Assembly (NCBI GenBank): GCA_020543525.1
Contig: JAHYIO010000033.1
Location: 2,933,208 to 2,997,207, forward strand
Direction of reading: 5' to 3'
Source of the DNA: Coriolopsis trogii
Taxonomy: Eukaryota > Basidiomycota > Agaricomycetes > Polyporales > Polyporaceae
Length of the DNA stretch: 64,000 nucleotides
Shown here: positions 48,517-59,184 of the stretch, one piece after another
How positions within the stretch are numbered: position 1 is the stretch's first letter
Layout of the letters: the number at the start of each line of letters is the position of its first letter
Notes under the pieces: generated by a model
Databases searched by the model: none
Told to the model about the DNA's origin: nothing
What the model saw: the letters and a program-made list of their open reading frames with translations, nothing else
Position numbers and translations under genes: made by a program

Positions 48517-51442
48517 TCAGTCAAGCCGATTGTTCGCCAGGAAGTCCTTTGCCCTGTCGTCCAGTCCCTTCTGCACCTTCTGCGCTGTGATCGCGTGCTT
48601 CAGCGAGCGTCGCCAATGCGTGGCGGTGCGAAGCTGAAACGTCCCATTGCGGATGGCCTTGAGGTGGTTGACGAACCACGACTCGCAGTACGGCGTCCAA
48701 TAGCCGACATTGAGGCTACACTTGTCCCAAGTGTCGCACCTGGGCCACCATGACATGAGGTACACGTCGTTCACGTTTTGGCGTTGGTCTGCAGCACAAT
48801 ATTAGTCGATAATAATATATATGTGAGGGGAACTTACCGATAAACACGCGATAGACACCACAGATGACATCGAGCTCATCTGGGGAGAGCTCGTTATCGT
48901 AACTGTCATTACCTCGCGTCGGTCGGAAGGCTTTGCCATGCACCAGCACGTCGAGAGAGGGACCTTCAGCTGCGAGGTCGGCGAGGTTCCCCTGCGTGAG
49001 CTCCATAGCCAGGCGCCAGATGATACCTCCTCTTCGAATAGCAGCTCGCGCACGAGGACTGCTCAGGATGTCCCGCGCGCGAGTTTCGTACGCAGCGTAG
49101 TCGTACCTATTGAAGATGGTGTTGTGAGCGCGCCACCCGAGAACCGCTCGAATGGGAGGGGCCAGTGAAATGGGATCGCGCGGCGATGGGGTGTACAGCG
49201 TCTGGTGTGCGATGCCGTACTTGCTCACATATCGAGCGGCCTCCTGGCTTGTCTTGATGCTGTGTTGCCGGTAGAGCTGGAGGACGCTGGCAGGACTATA
49301 CAGCATTAGATCCCATAAGCTCGAGGACTTGTCGTCTTTGTACCGGACGCGGTACATGGGCAGACTGTTCAGCTCCATGACACGAACGGTCATTTTCGGA
49401 TGCTGGCGGTGAGGGAGCAGGAGGTACTCGGGATTGGCGGGCGCACAGTCCCAGAGGACTGGTGGCAGAGGGCTCTTCTCCAGGAGGGCATGGATGAAGG
49501 GACACAGGCACTGGACCTTCGACTCCTCGATCTTGAGGTCCTCGTCGAGATAGCCGAGTGTCTTGGCAAGCTGCTCGACGGGGTACTTCTTGACGGGTTG
49601 TGGTGGCGGTGGCTCGGACCAAATGAGACCAAAGCGTTGACGAAGGATGACATCAACGTGAGCCATGAAAGGAGCGTACTCGATGTCCTCGCGCTGGTAA
49701 TATGCCTCAAGGTCCGTGCGGAAGGATGCAGCAACGGGTGTCGGGGGCGCCTCGTTTGCCTGGCTGCTGCTGGGCCCGGCGACAGCGGGGTCGGCGGTAG
49801 GGTAGCCGTCTGCGTCCCAGTCGTCGGGGTCGTCGTCGTCGTCGCCGCCCTCCTCGCCTGGCGCAAGCTTGGCGCAGATGTCCCATTCGTCAGCGAAAGA
49901 GTCGTACCTCTTCTGCCGCTGACTATACATGCCCCACACGTCCTGGATAGCCTGGCGGCCGACTACCGACCGGTAGTCGAGTTCCCACCACTCTGGATTG
50001 GAGGTCATATCGATGTCGATATACTCCTTCCAGAGGTAGACTCTCGTGGGGCGAGTCGGCTGTTTGAACGTCTTGGCGATCTCCTCCCGCTTGAGACGGC
50101 GCGCGCGCGACTCCGGACTCTCGTTCTTTGCTGCTTGCGCGTTTTGCGCCGCGCGTCGAGCAAAGAACTCCAGATACGACTCGCCCTCCCGTTGCCCAGG
50201 TCCGTGAGGTTTTGTTACCCCCTCGGAGACAACTGGCTGGGCGGGAGGGGCTTGCTGGGCGGGAGGGGCTTGCTGGGCGGTTGGGGCTTGCTGGGCGGGA
50301 GGGGCTTGCTGGGCGGGAGGGGCTGGCTGGGCGGGAGGGGCTGGCTGGGCGGGAGGGGCTGGCTGGGCGGGAGGGGCTTGCTGGGCGGGAGGGGCTTGCT
50401 GGGCGGGAGGGGCTGGCTGGGCGGGAGGGGCTGGCTGGGCGGGAGGCCACCGGAAGAACATCTCCGCCCCAACCACACGTGCTTGGCCGTGGACGTACAC
50501 CACCCGCCCTTCTGCAACCGGAGGTATGTGGATGAAATGTTGCAGCGTGGGGGGGAAGTAGGGCTGGAGGAAAGGGAACTCGGCCAATACAGCCGAGATG
50601 GACTCCCTCGCTGGCCAAATGATGTACACCGGGAGGCCAGCGCGGATCATGCAGGGGACATGCTCCATCCACGGTGTGCGAGCTGGTCCAGCACCGGGAT
50701 ACACGTAGCATCCCACGCGCAAACCGGGCGACAAGTCGGGGATGCGGGAGTTGCGGAAGAGGTCGACCCAGGCCGCAGGGACGTTCGCGCGGAGCAGTGC
50801 GTGTACCCAGCGGGGAGGGTCCTGGTCTGAATTGTCGCTACACAGTGCTACGCCCATTGCGCAACGCGCGGCGAGGATCGCGCAGGCGTCCCGAGACTGG
50901 CTACATGCGGCTTGTGCTGCCTGCCGCGAGCGATGGATTTTCTTGTACCCCAACTCGTGCGGGAGGGGCCAGTGGGAGTCGAAAGGAATCTTGGCCTCGG
51001 GTTTACCGTGTGCCGCCGAGAAAAGAATCCCGCTGATGTGGGTGAGGGACCGCTCGAGGTCGCCCCATCGAGCCATGAGCTGGTCCGTGAGGCGAAACCC
51101 GCCTTCGACCTCGATGATCCTTATCTCCCGGATGTCCACGTTCAGCCGCGCGATGAACGTGCTCTCATTGTCGTACCGCTTGAGCATGTACGCGAGCTCG
51201 GGAGCCTTGTCGACCACCCAGAGCGCTTTGCGGAAGTCCCTCCCTTCGAGGCTCCGCTGGGGTTCCCCGATGGCGTACACGGGAGGGACTGACTCGGCAG
51301 CGGAGGGATTGATGACCGTGTACCATCTGTTATTGTATTCGAAGGCACGGCGGGGAGCGTTTGTACTAGTAGACAGAGAAGCTGGTCAGTTGGTATACAA
51401 TAGGCAAGAACTTCTAACATACCTGGCAGCGGGAGCACTCAT
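48517..51442 (-). CDS. 939-aa protein of unknown family, left gene of the divergent module
   Basis: Three exons (51442-51423, 51365-48838 and 48788-48517) join in phase to give exactly 939 aa. It starts MSAPAASTNAPRRAFEYNNR. The N-terminal region (to about residue 300) contains LWVVDKAPELAYMLKRYDNE, VGCYVYPGAGPARTPW and PVYIIWPARES. A Pro/Ala/Gln repeat follows, built from an 18-bp minisatellite. The C-terminal half has RRLKREEIAKTF, WKEYIDIDMTSNPEWWELDY, an Asp-rich block, QCLCPFIHALLEKSPLPP, and an end region VYLMSWWPRCDTWDK with LKAIRNGTFQLRTATHWRRS. There is no signal peptide, transmembrane helix or known catalytic motif. Intact splice sites and high CpG argue that it is live. I cannot assign a function. 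The shared promoter elements tie it to the SNF2 gene. Confidence 0.85.
50229..50450 (-). repeat. In-frame 18-bp minisatellite coding PPAQ(P/Q)A, about 12 copies
   Basis: Forward-strand units of CTGGGCGGGAGGGGCTKG repeat about twelve times without losing phase. They encode a Pro/Ala/Gln linker between the two halves of the 939-aa protein. Copies alternate between PA and QA variants. Copy number is expected to vary between strains. Confidence 0.9.
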
Positions 51443-51586
51443 TATTGTATTCACGGCTGGGAGGGTGTAGGGAGGGTAGTTGAAGGGCTAAATAAGAAGT
51501 CAGTACGCACTCTCGAGCCGCATGCTTGAAAATTGGAGCGTACCAGGTCGAAGAGTCAGGTATCGGTCCGAGCGCGATGCGATAGA

Positions 51587-52045
51587 GTCGAAGAGACGCG
51601 CGCAGTATAGCCGCACACGATCTCGAGGCCGGGAGGAGGGGAACCTTGGACTTGAGGAGTCGAAGAGACGCGCGCAGTATAGCCGCACACGATCTCGAGG
51701 CCGGGAGGAGGAGAACCTTGGACTTGAGGAGTCGAAGAGACGCGCGCAGTATAGCCGCACACGATCTCGAGGCCGGGAGGAGGGGAACCTTGGACTTGAG
51801 GAGTCGAAGAGACGTGCGCAGTATAGCCGCACACGATCTCGAGGCCGGGAACCTTGGGATTGAGACTTGAGGAGTCGAAGAGACGTGCGCAGTATAGCCG
51901 CACACGATCTCGAGGCCGGGAGGACGGGAACCTTGGGATTGGAGCTTGAGGTGTCGAGGAGACGTGCGCAGTATAGCCGCACACAATCTCGGGGTGGGTG
52001 GAGGGGTTGGGAGGAGACGTGTGCAGTATAGCCGCACACGGTCTC
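51587..52045 (-). repeat. Seven GGCTATACT hairpins, in a 72-bp tandem array, upstream of the 939-aa gene
   Basis: Copies spaced 72, 72, 72, 71, 79 and 55 bp each contain, read on the minus strand, GTGTGC-GGCTATACT-GCGCRC. The loop cores are at 51604-51612, 51676-51684, 51748-51756, 51820-51828, 51891-51899, 51970-51978 and 52025-52033. The arms pair over 7 bp with the nine loop bases invariant. All point the same way relative to the minus-strand gene that starts at 51442. The first copy is about 160 bp upstream of its ATG, so they may lie in the promoter or the 5' UTR. Confidence 0.85.
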
Positions 52046-52483
52046 GGGGCCGGGGATCGTCGATGGAGGGGCGCGAGAGGGGGAGAGGGTGGCGGATGGA
52101 CGGCGTGCGGGAAGCGCGAGTTATGCAGTGAGCGAGGTGGAAGGCGGGAGCACAGAGGAGGCCCTTGAGGGCATGTTGGACTTAGCGAAATCCCGCCTCT
52201 GTTTGGTCGTGTTGTCGTAGACGCCGGCGGGTGCGCTGGCAGAGATGATCTCCTGAGATTAGATTAGACTTCAGAAGAGATTATCGCTTCGCGAAGTCAA
52301 TGTGCCTGGAGATAAGATTGAATTATCAGATTGGCTACAAGGTTGGTTGTCCGAGAATCTCCGACTTGGCTTCTCGTGAGAATCCTAGCCACGTGATCAC
52401 CCTGGGACGTTTGCATGGGACCCACAAGTCTCGCTAGCAGTCTCATTGTCCTCTCTATCCGACTACTCTCTCCCATCACTCTG

Positions 52484-53890
52484 GTCGTGTGCGGCTATAC
52501 TGCGCACGACTGTTGGCGACAACCCTACGGCACTTTGGGCGACACTACTCTGCGTTTGTATGCGGCTATACTGCGTGCAAACGTGTCTAGGCGACACGAC
52601 CCTCTCTGCGTTTGTATGCGGCTATACTGCATGCGAACGTGTTCTAGGCGACGCGACTCCCCACTAGCTCGTGTGTGGCTATACTGCGCACGGCCGCCGA
52701 CGACTCTGCATACGGATGAACCCCCAGACAAGCCCTTCAATCACCTGGGACTCTTTCCTGGCTTGTGTGCGGCTATACTGCGCACGGCTATGGGAAAACT
52801 TTGCCCCGCGCGACCTCCGAACGACATGGCCCACCTCGGAAGACATGCCAATCGAGCGCAATATCCCTTGTCCTCGTATGTTCGCTTCCTAACCCACCTG
52901 ACACCTCTGCGGACTTGCTAACCCACCCGCACCTCGCATTCTTGCAGATCTCATGCGTCACTTAGACGCAACGACGCCCCACCTTCGTTCGGACAGTCCA
53001 TGCCGCTCGCCTCACCCAACAGTCTCTCCATCCGGGCTCCATCCTCATCTTCCTCCACATCCTCAGCCAACATCTCCTCTCTCCTTTGGCACGCTTCCCT
53101 GGCTCCTCTTCAAACCCAATCGACCGACGCCCCTCTCCTACTTGACGATCAGATGTCCTCCGCCTCGTCGTCATCTTCGTTCCTCGGCCGCCATCCTCCC
53201 GAGAACTGACTGGGCGCTGACGCTGCTCGTTTCAACATTTGGAGACCCTAGCGAACTTATCGGCAATCCAGCCTCGTGCTCAACGCACTTACAGTGCTTG
53301 GCACTCCAAGCCTCCACCGCAGTACTCGCATAAACTCTCTGGAGGACGCGTGAAGTTCTTCTGGCGGAATCGGGATCCTCTCGTCTGGTAAGTACGGGCA
53401 TTAATTGCATGACGCCATACTCATCGCACAGCGCGCGTAAGCAGGCCTCCTCGAGCCCCAACGCACGCACGCACATACGCGTACGTGGCGCGACGGCCCC
53501 GCATACCGCGCGCGCAGAGGCTTCCACGAGGCCCGCTCTCTGCACACCCGCGGGTCCTCCCAAATCCGGATTTTTGGGTCGGACGGAGTATCAAAGCCCC
53601 GCATGGTTAGGTGTGTATGTCGATCGATCGCGATCTCTCTTCCACTGGCTAATTACTCGGCAGCACGTTTTCGCGCACACTAAACAGTGATGGCAGTTGC
53701 TCGGACCCGACCCTCGCAACCCCATTTTTCGGGAGATATCTAAGACGCAGCCAAACCCCCAACCCCCCTCCCTCCTCCCGCCCGGTTTCTCTCCTGTCTG
53801 CGTGCTGTCTGTCTGTGGCTATACTACAGGCATACTTGCACCACCCGCGCTTCCCTCTGCGTGTCTTCTGTCTGCGGCTACACTGCAGGC
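52484..53890 (+). repeat. Seven GGCTATACT hairpins upstream of the SNF2 gene
   Basis: Loop cores GGCTATACT are at 52493-52501, 52564-52572, 52620-52628, 52677-52685, 52771-52779 and 53817-53825, and a variant GGCTACACT is at 53876-53884. All are on the plus strand, in the sense of the SNF2 gene that starts at 53948. Unlike the left array these are not a clean tandem repeat, because the sequence between them differs. Arm sequences differ between copies, yet 7-11 bp still pair when G.T is allowed: GTTTGTATGC/GCGTGCAAAC at 52564 and TCTGTCTGC/GCAGGCAGA at 53876. The last copy is 64 nt before the ATG. Confidence 0.85.
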
Positions 53891-53947
53891 AGATACACCG
53901 AGCCCTGTCTGAAATCCTCGCAATCTCTCGTCCACACCTCTGCCAAC

Positions 53948-56900
53948 ATGCCCACCGACAACCTTATGGTCTCGTTCCTCGAGCTTTCCCGCCTCGACAA
54001 GAAGCAATTTTCGGAGCCTGCGCCATGGTTCTGGCCCCAGTTCTGCGAGCGCAGCGGCCGGCAACGTCCACCATGGGTCCCTTCCGCGACACCCGAGTCA
54101 ACTGGTCTCAAACAGGATCAATTGAATGCTATCGTCGCCTTCGTCCACGCCTACCATGCCCGCGAAGACTATGCCGAATGTCTCAAGTACTCGAAGAAGC
54201 CCGACGCCAACGACAAGGATGGACGACAGGCCCTTGGGGCGTGGATCAACTCGTTTGCCAAGCGCATCCGTTGGAACCAGTTCTTCGACGAAACCATGGC
54301 TGAGTACGATCTCAACTCGTACTGCGTGGCAGCCGACGACGGCGAGAAGGTAAAACGTCGAGTCAAATTCCCCACAATGTTCGTTACCGCTGACACAATG
54401 ATTGCACAGTTTACTCCCATGGAGGAGAGCGGTGTTGCCAGTGCGAACAAGCAGCTCGTGATGAACCTCTTCGGCCAGGACGGCTTCCGACGCAACGGTA
54501 ACCTGCTGAAATCGGAAGTGCACAAGTTCGTTCAGAGCACGTGTGCCCTCATGTGGCGTCGTTGGCGAAGGTCCTACACTTATCGCCTCACCGCCTTGCA
54601 AAAGGCGGAGAAGGAAATGGAGAACGCTCGCTCGAAGGTCGAGGCCTCACCGAACGACCCTCCGGCTGCACGCCGGTATTTCGACAAGCTGGAGACGTAT
54701 TACCATCTACTGAAACCCTTCCGAGATGAGAAGCACAACGAGGATCGCGAGAGGGGGAAGCTCGAGCTCGAGTCTCTCCAGGCCATTGTCCGCGAAGGGG
54801 AGGACGCTCCGGTCAAAATCAGTAGGTTACCCTCTTCCGCAGGCAAGTAATCCACTAACACGACGAGCAGAGATTCCTCCCGCCTTGCGCAAGGCTCTCG
54901 CCCATCTCCCCACCCCCAAGGATGTCGACAGCGTCCTCCACGCCATCGCGGCTGCTATTCAGGCATTGGGGGACGATGTGGACGGAGAGATTCCCGTCCG
55001 CCACGCCGAGTTCGATATCAACCATTGGTCCGAGGGCGTTGAACACTATTGCAACACCACGCCGGAAGAACTCGACGCGTACTTGGGGATCACCGATGGC
55101 TACCTCGAGGGCTTCAACCAGACTGAGGACCCCGACGGTGCGACAGATCCTTGGACGAAGGAGGGTGAGAAAGTGCTGAAGTCTCCGTCGGCACTCCCCC
55201 TCCGCTTGCGTTGGCATCAGCTCATCGGGGTCCTGCACATCATGGACCGCATGTTCGAGGGGAAGCCCGTCCTCGTCATGGACAATGTCGGCGTCGGGAA
55301 GACCATCCAGGGCGTCGGGGTCATCACGCTCTATGCGTTCTTTCGCGCGTTCTTCGAGACTCGGGGCCATTTCCCTGGCAAGTTCTGTAGGTTGTTTGAT
55401 GCCCAGAGTGTGTTTTCGCTGTACTGACGTTCGTGTCGTTTCTCAGCGAAGAAACAGAACACTCCGGGCCTTGATGAAGATGGGAACCTGCCCAAACTAC
55501 CATTGATGATCATCTGCCCCCCCGGCTTGGTCGACCAGTGGATCACTGAGCTCCACCGCTTCCTCATCGCTCGTTCTTTCGGTATCCTGCCGTACGTGGG
55601 CGCGTGCACCATGGAAAACCGGAGCGCATTCTGGGTCAAGTGGTCTGAGCTCAATTGCAGCGCAGATCATTGTATTGTGGTTGCGAGCATGTCGGTGCGT
55701 ATCCACTGCTCTCGTTGGGTTCTTTGGCATATTCAATGATTTGGGATAGGCCGTCAAAGCCGATGCTACCGCCTGCCTCGTCAAGAACCCCCACAAGCTC
55801 GGCAGACCCTCCCGCGCACCCGGCGGGAACCAAACCCTCATTAACAAGACACTGTTTGCCGAGGGTCGCAAGTGGGGTGTGTGCATCATCGACGAGGTAC
55901 ACATGGCACGCAAGATTAATCAGCTTTACCTTGGTTGCTTGGAAATCCGCCATGCGAGCTTCATGACCATCGGTCTCACAGCGACGCCAGTGATGACAAC
56001 CCCGGAGGTAATGTTATATCTCCTGGACATGCGTAACGAGACCTGACAAGAGAATAGGACCTCTGCAACCTGGGTCTTCTTCTCGGCTTTGATTATTTCA
56101 CCGAGAATGCCGAACTTATGGATGGACATCGACGTGCCCTTGCACGCGGCATTCGCAACGACGGCAAGAATCGCAAGACCTTGGAAGAGACGGCTGAGAC
56201 AGCTAACGCGATCGTGCATGGCAAGGCTCCCGAAGAGATGGCGAGCGAGGCTCGCGACGCTGCTAGCGAATGGTTGGAGGACATACGGACGGGCTATCAG
56301 GGCGGCATCATCCGGCGCACCATCCACTCCCTCGACTGGCAACGCCGTCCCATCTCCGGCCTCGACGACTACCACGAGATCTTGCTGTTGCTCAAAATGA
56401 CGCCGCAGGAGCGGCTGTGCCAAGAGCTCCTCACAGAACGACTCGCCAGGGACTCCGGCATAATCCGCGGCAAGAAATTGGAGGTGAGTCTCGTCTAACG
56501 ATCTACGCAAGCTGTGTGCGCGCGGCTCGCAGCGTGCCTTCGAGATTGCTCACTTTATTGTATTTAGGCGTTTTATCTCGTCTTCCGGCAATCGATCTTG
56601 AACCCTGCTCTGAGCTACCTGCCTCAGTTCGCGTGGGACCCACGCACGGACGTGTATGCGAATCACGCCTCCACGAAACTGGACACCTTGCGCACCCTCC
56701 TTCAGCACCACCTAGCCACCCCTGGTGCACCTCCTCTGAAGGTAGCCGTGGTCGGTCCGGACAATCAGCTCATTCCTGACGAGCGGTATCTACCTGGGGG
56801 CGAATATCATATTGTTCAGAGCATTGCGCTCGGCCACGATCGCGTCGTCGTCTTTCTTCAGTTCCCGAAGAACAATTGGGTGGTCATTGCAGTATGTTAT

Positions 56901-58046
56901 TCAAATAGAAAGATCAGTTTGGTCGCACAACACTAACGAAGCTATCACAGTGCCTTGAAGCTCACGACATCGCGTACATTGAGATCAACGGGGAAATGTC
57001 GCCCACGGCACGGCACCGTGCCTTGAAAACCTTTAAGGAGTCCCCTGATATTCGCGTGCTTCTCCTCTCGGGTGTGGGAGGCGTGGGCCTCAACATGGCC
57101 TTCGCGAATATCCTCATAATCGTTGTATGTGTAGCAGTTATCATCGGGAATTCGTATGCTGATATTGCTCTAGGATCCGGTGTGGTCGGCACAGGACGAC
57201 GCGCAGATCAAAGGACGGGTCCACCGCCATCTGCAGAAGAAGCGGATCATCGTCTACAAGCTCCTCATGAGAGGGACGTCCGATGTTTTCATGGACACGA
57301 TAAGCAACGGGAAGGCTATGATGCATCAAGCATTCATTGGAGATGACAGCCCCCTTGGTTAGTCCACCAAAAACACCACACCGTAGTATTCTAATTGTCA
57401 TACAGAGCGTATCATCAACGAGGACGACGAGGACGACGATGATGACGATGATGATTCAAGCGAAGCTTCCGGGGGAGAGGACAAACAATCGGCCGAAGAC
57501 AAGAAGGGCAAGCGCAAGGCAAAGGCTACGGAGACTAAGCCGCGGGAGCCCAAGAAGCCCAGGACCGTCAAGGCCAAGGAGTCCAACAAGGAGAAGCCGA
57601 AGCCCAAAGCGGCCGGAAAGGGTGGAGGCAAACGGGGAGGCAAAGCCGCAAACTCGAAGCCTGATCGAACCAACGATACGTCGTTGACCGCGAGTCCAAA
57701 GGCGGCTTCCTCGAGGCCCGAGGACGCGCTTGTCCCTCCGAGCGCCTCGACTTCCGCCAACCCCAGCGGCGAGCCCACATCGACGGCCGTATCGACAACT
57801 CGCAATGCAGAGGGGGCTTCCTCGAGGCCCGAGGACGCGCTTGTCCCTCCGAGCGCCTCGACTTCCGCGCACGCCAACGGCGAGCCCACCGCGACCCCCG
57901 GTTCCACAAGCCCGACTGCAGAGGGGGCTTCCTCGAGGCCCGAGGACGTGCCTGTCCCTCCGACCGCGGCGACTTCCGCGCACGCCAACGGCGAGCCCAC
58001 CGCGACGCCCGGATCGACAACCCCCAGTGCAGAGGGGGCTTCCTAG
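53948..58046 (+). CDS. SNF2-type helicase/ATPase, right gene of the divergent module (about 1,190 aa)
   Basis: Ten exons join in phase. The N-terminal third (MPTDNLMVSFLEL, AIVAFVHAYHAREDY, MWRRWRRSYTYRL) is unrecognised. The helicase core begins LRWHQLIGVLHIMDRM and has all SF2/SNF2 motifs: Walker A DNVGVGKT, LMIICPPGLVDQW, WGVCIIDEVH (motif II), TIGLTATPV (motif III), LLLSGVGGVGLNM (motif V) and DPVWSAQDDAQIKGRVHR (motif VI). An Asp/Lys-rich tail with basic patches follows and probably directs nuclear entry and DNA contact. The tail ends in three 37-residue repeats. SNF2 enzymes translocate on DNA and remodel chromatin or recombination intermediates. The DNVGVGKT loop departs from the usual DEMGLGKT, but the Lys/Thr needed for ATP is kept. 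Confidence 0.9.
57705..58046 (+). repeat. 111-bp in-frame repeat at the C-terminus, cut by a stop in the fourth copy
   Basis: GCTTCCTCGAGGCCCGAGG starts at 57705, 57816 and 57927, exactly 111 bp apart, each unit coding 37 aa that begin ASSRPEDA/V. A fourth start at 58038 reads GCTTCCTAG, so the TCG codon has become TAG and ends the protein. Sequence after it is no longer the repeat. Confidence 0.85.
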
Positions 58047-58069
58047 TGTTATAAACCGTGGAATTAACC

Positions 58070-58700
58070 CCAAGCTCCATGGAGCCGGATGGAGCCGGGC
58101 TAAAGTAACTTGAATAACTCTTGAAGGAATGAGCCTAGCCTGGAGCCGGAGGGGACAATCTGATAGCTCTGCCTTTCCTCTATCCAGTGATACCACTGGT
58201 ATGTGCATTGGTTGCCATTTGACCTTGCTACAGAGCTTGCAATGTCCGGCTCCACTGTTTGGGGGTAGAGCCGGGCCAAAGTAACTTGCATAACTCTTGA
58301 AGGAATGAGCCTAGCCTGGAGCCGGAGGGGACAATCTGATAGCTCTGCCTTTCCTCTATCCAGTGATACCACTGGTATGTGCATTGGTTGCCATTTGACC
58401 TTGCTACAGAGCTTGCAATGTCCGGCTCCACTGTTTGGGGGTAGAGCCGGGCCAAAGTAACTTGCATAACTCTTGAAGGAATGAGCCTAGCCTGGAGCCG
58501 GAGGGGACAATCTGATAGCTCTGCCTTTCCTCTATCCAGTGATACCACTGGTATGTGCATTGGTTGCCATTTGACCTTGCTACAGAGCTTGCAATGTCCG
58601 GCTCCACTGTTTGGGGGTAGAGCCGGGCCAAATTAACTTGAATAACTTTTGAAGGAATGAACCTGGCTTGGAGCCAGAGGGGACAATCTGATAGCCCTTG
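58070..58700. repeat. 176-bp satellite, about 3.5 copies
   Basis: The word AAAGTAACTTG (AAATTAACTTG in the last copy) occurs at 58102, 58278, 58454 and 58630, exactly 176 bp apart. The inner copies are nearly identical and the last decays after about 58700. It begins within about 30 bp of the SNF2 stop codon and marks the right edge of the CpG-rich module. The open frames read through it on the minus strand are repeats of one another and not genes. Confidence 0.9.
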
Positions 58701-59184
58701 CTGTCTTCTATCTAATACATCCAGAAAGATGTTTGTACTCAGAAATTCTGCCAAGTTATCATATGATCTTTGCTTTCAATTGTACATTTATTACGCATTT
58801 TTGCATATTTACTATCAGAATCAGGTTCCTTGATTAGACTGAGAGGTGCATCTGATTTTATTAGCTGCCAGGGAGCTAACAGGGTTATATCAGTAGCTGT
58901 AATCATAGACTGGGCCAATAGTCATACCAAACTGACCAAGAAGATCTAAGAGTTTCCAGATCTTTCTAGAAGGTTTCATACCTTTTATGAGTGCCCCATT
59001 AGAGTTCAGGGTACAATGTGACATCACAGGGCGCTCAAATCGCCAAATAAGCGCCCAAAACTCGATAAATAGGCCCCCTTCCTGCCACACACACACTCTC
59101 TCCACTCACTCATTCTTCTGCCACTCATCTCTCTGACCTCCTTCTAACCTCTTTCTGCTCTGTTTCCTAGTCTCTGCTGCCCCC
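58701..59184. other. AT-rich promoter region of the gene at 59185
   Basis: Nothing coding is seen. A TATA-like GATAAATA lies at 59064-59071, and a CT-rich stretch (59090-59165) follows before the ATG. The few CpGs of this block cluster at 59030-59065, next to the TATA-like word. Confidence 0.45.
59064..59071 (+). promoter_or_regulatory. TATA-like element of the gene at 59185
   Basis: GATAAATA lies 114 bp upstream of the ATG and about 20-30 bp before a CACACACACTCTCTCC pyrimidine/initiator stretch, a plausible spacing for transcription start. Confidence 0.45.

Noticed and set aside
49400..50830. 476-codon plus-strand ORF opposite the 939-aa gene
   Set aside because: It is antisense to a gene with consistent splice phases, and its Gly/Leu repeat is the complement of the PPAQ minisatellite.
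51414..52131. ORFs with repeated CGYTAHVSS or AAILRASLR units on both strands
   Set aside because: They are translations of the 72-bp array and its hairpins, and every frame of both strands is open across it.
58100..58754. Series of similar minus-strand ORFs beginning MHIPVVSLDRGKAEL
   Set aside because: They repeat every 176 bp because the DNA is a satellite, and the frames differ only by array position, so they are not genes.
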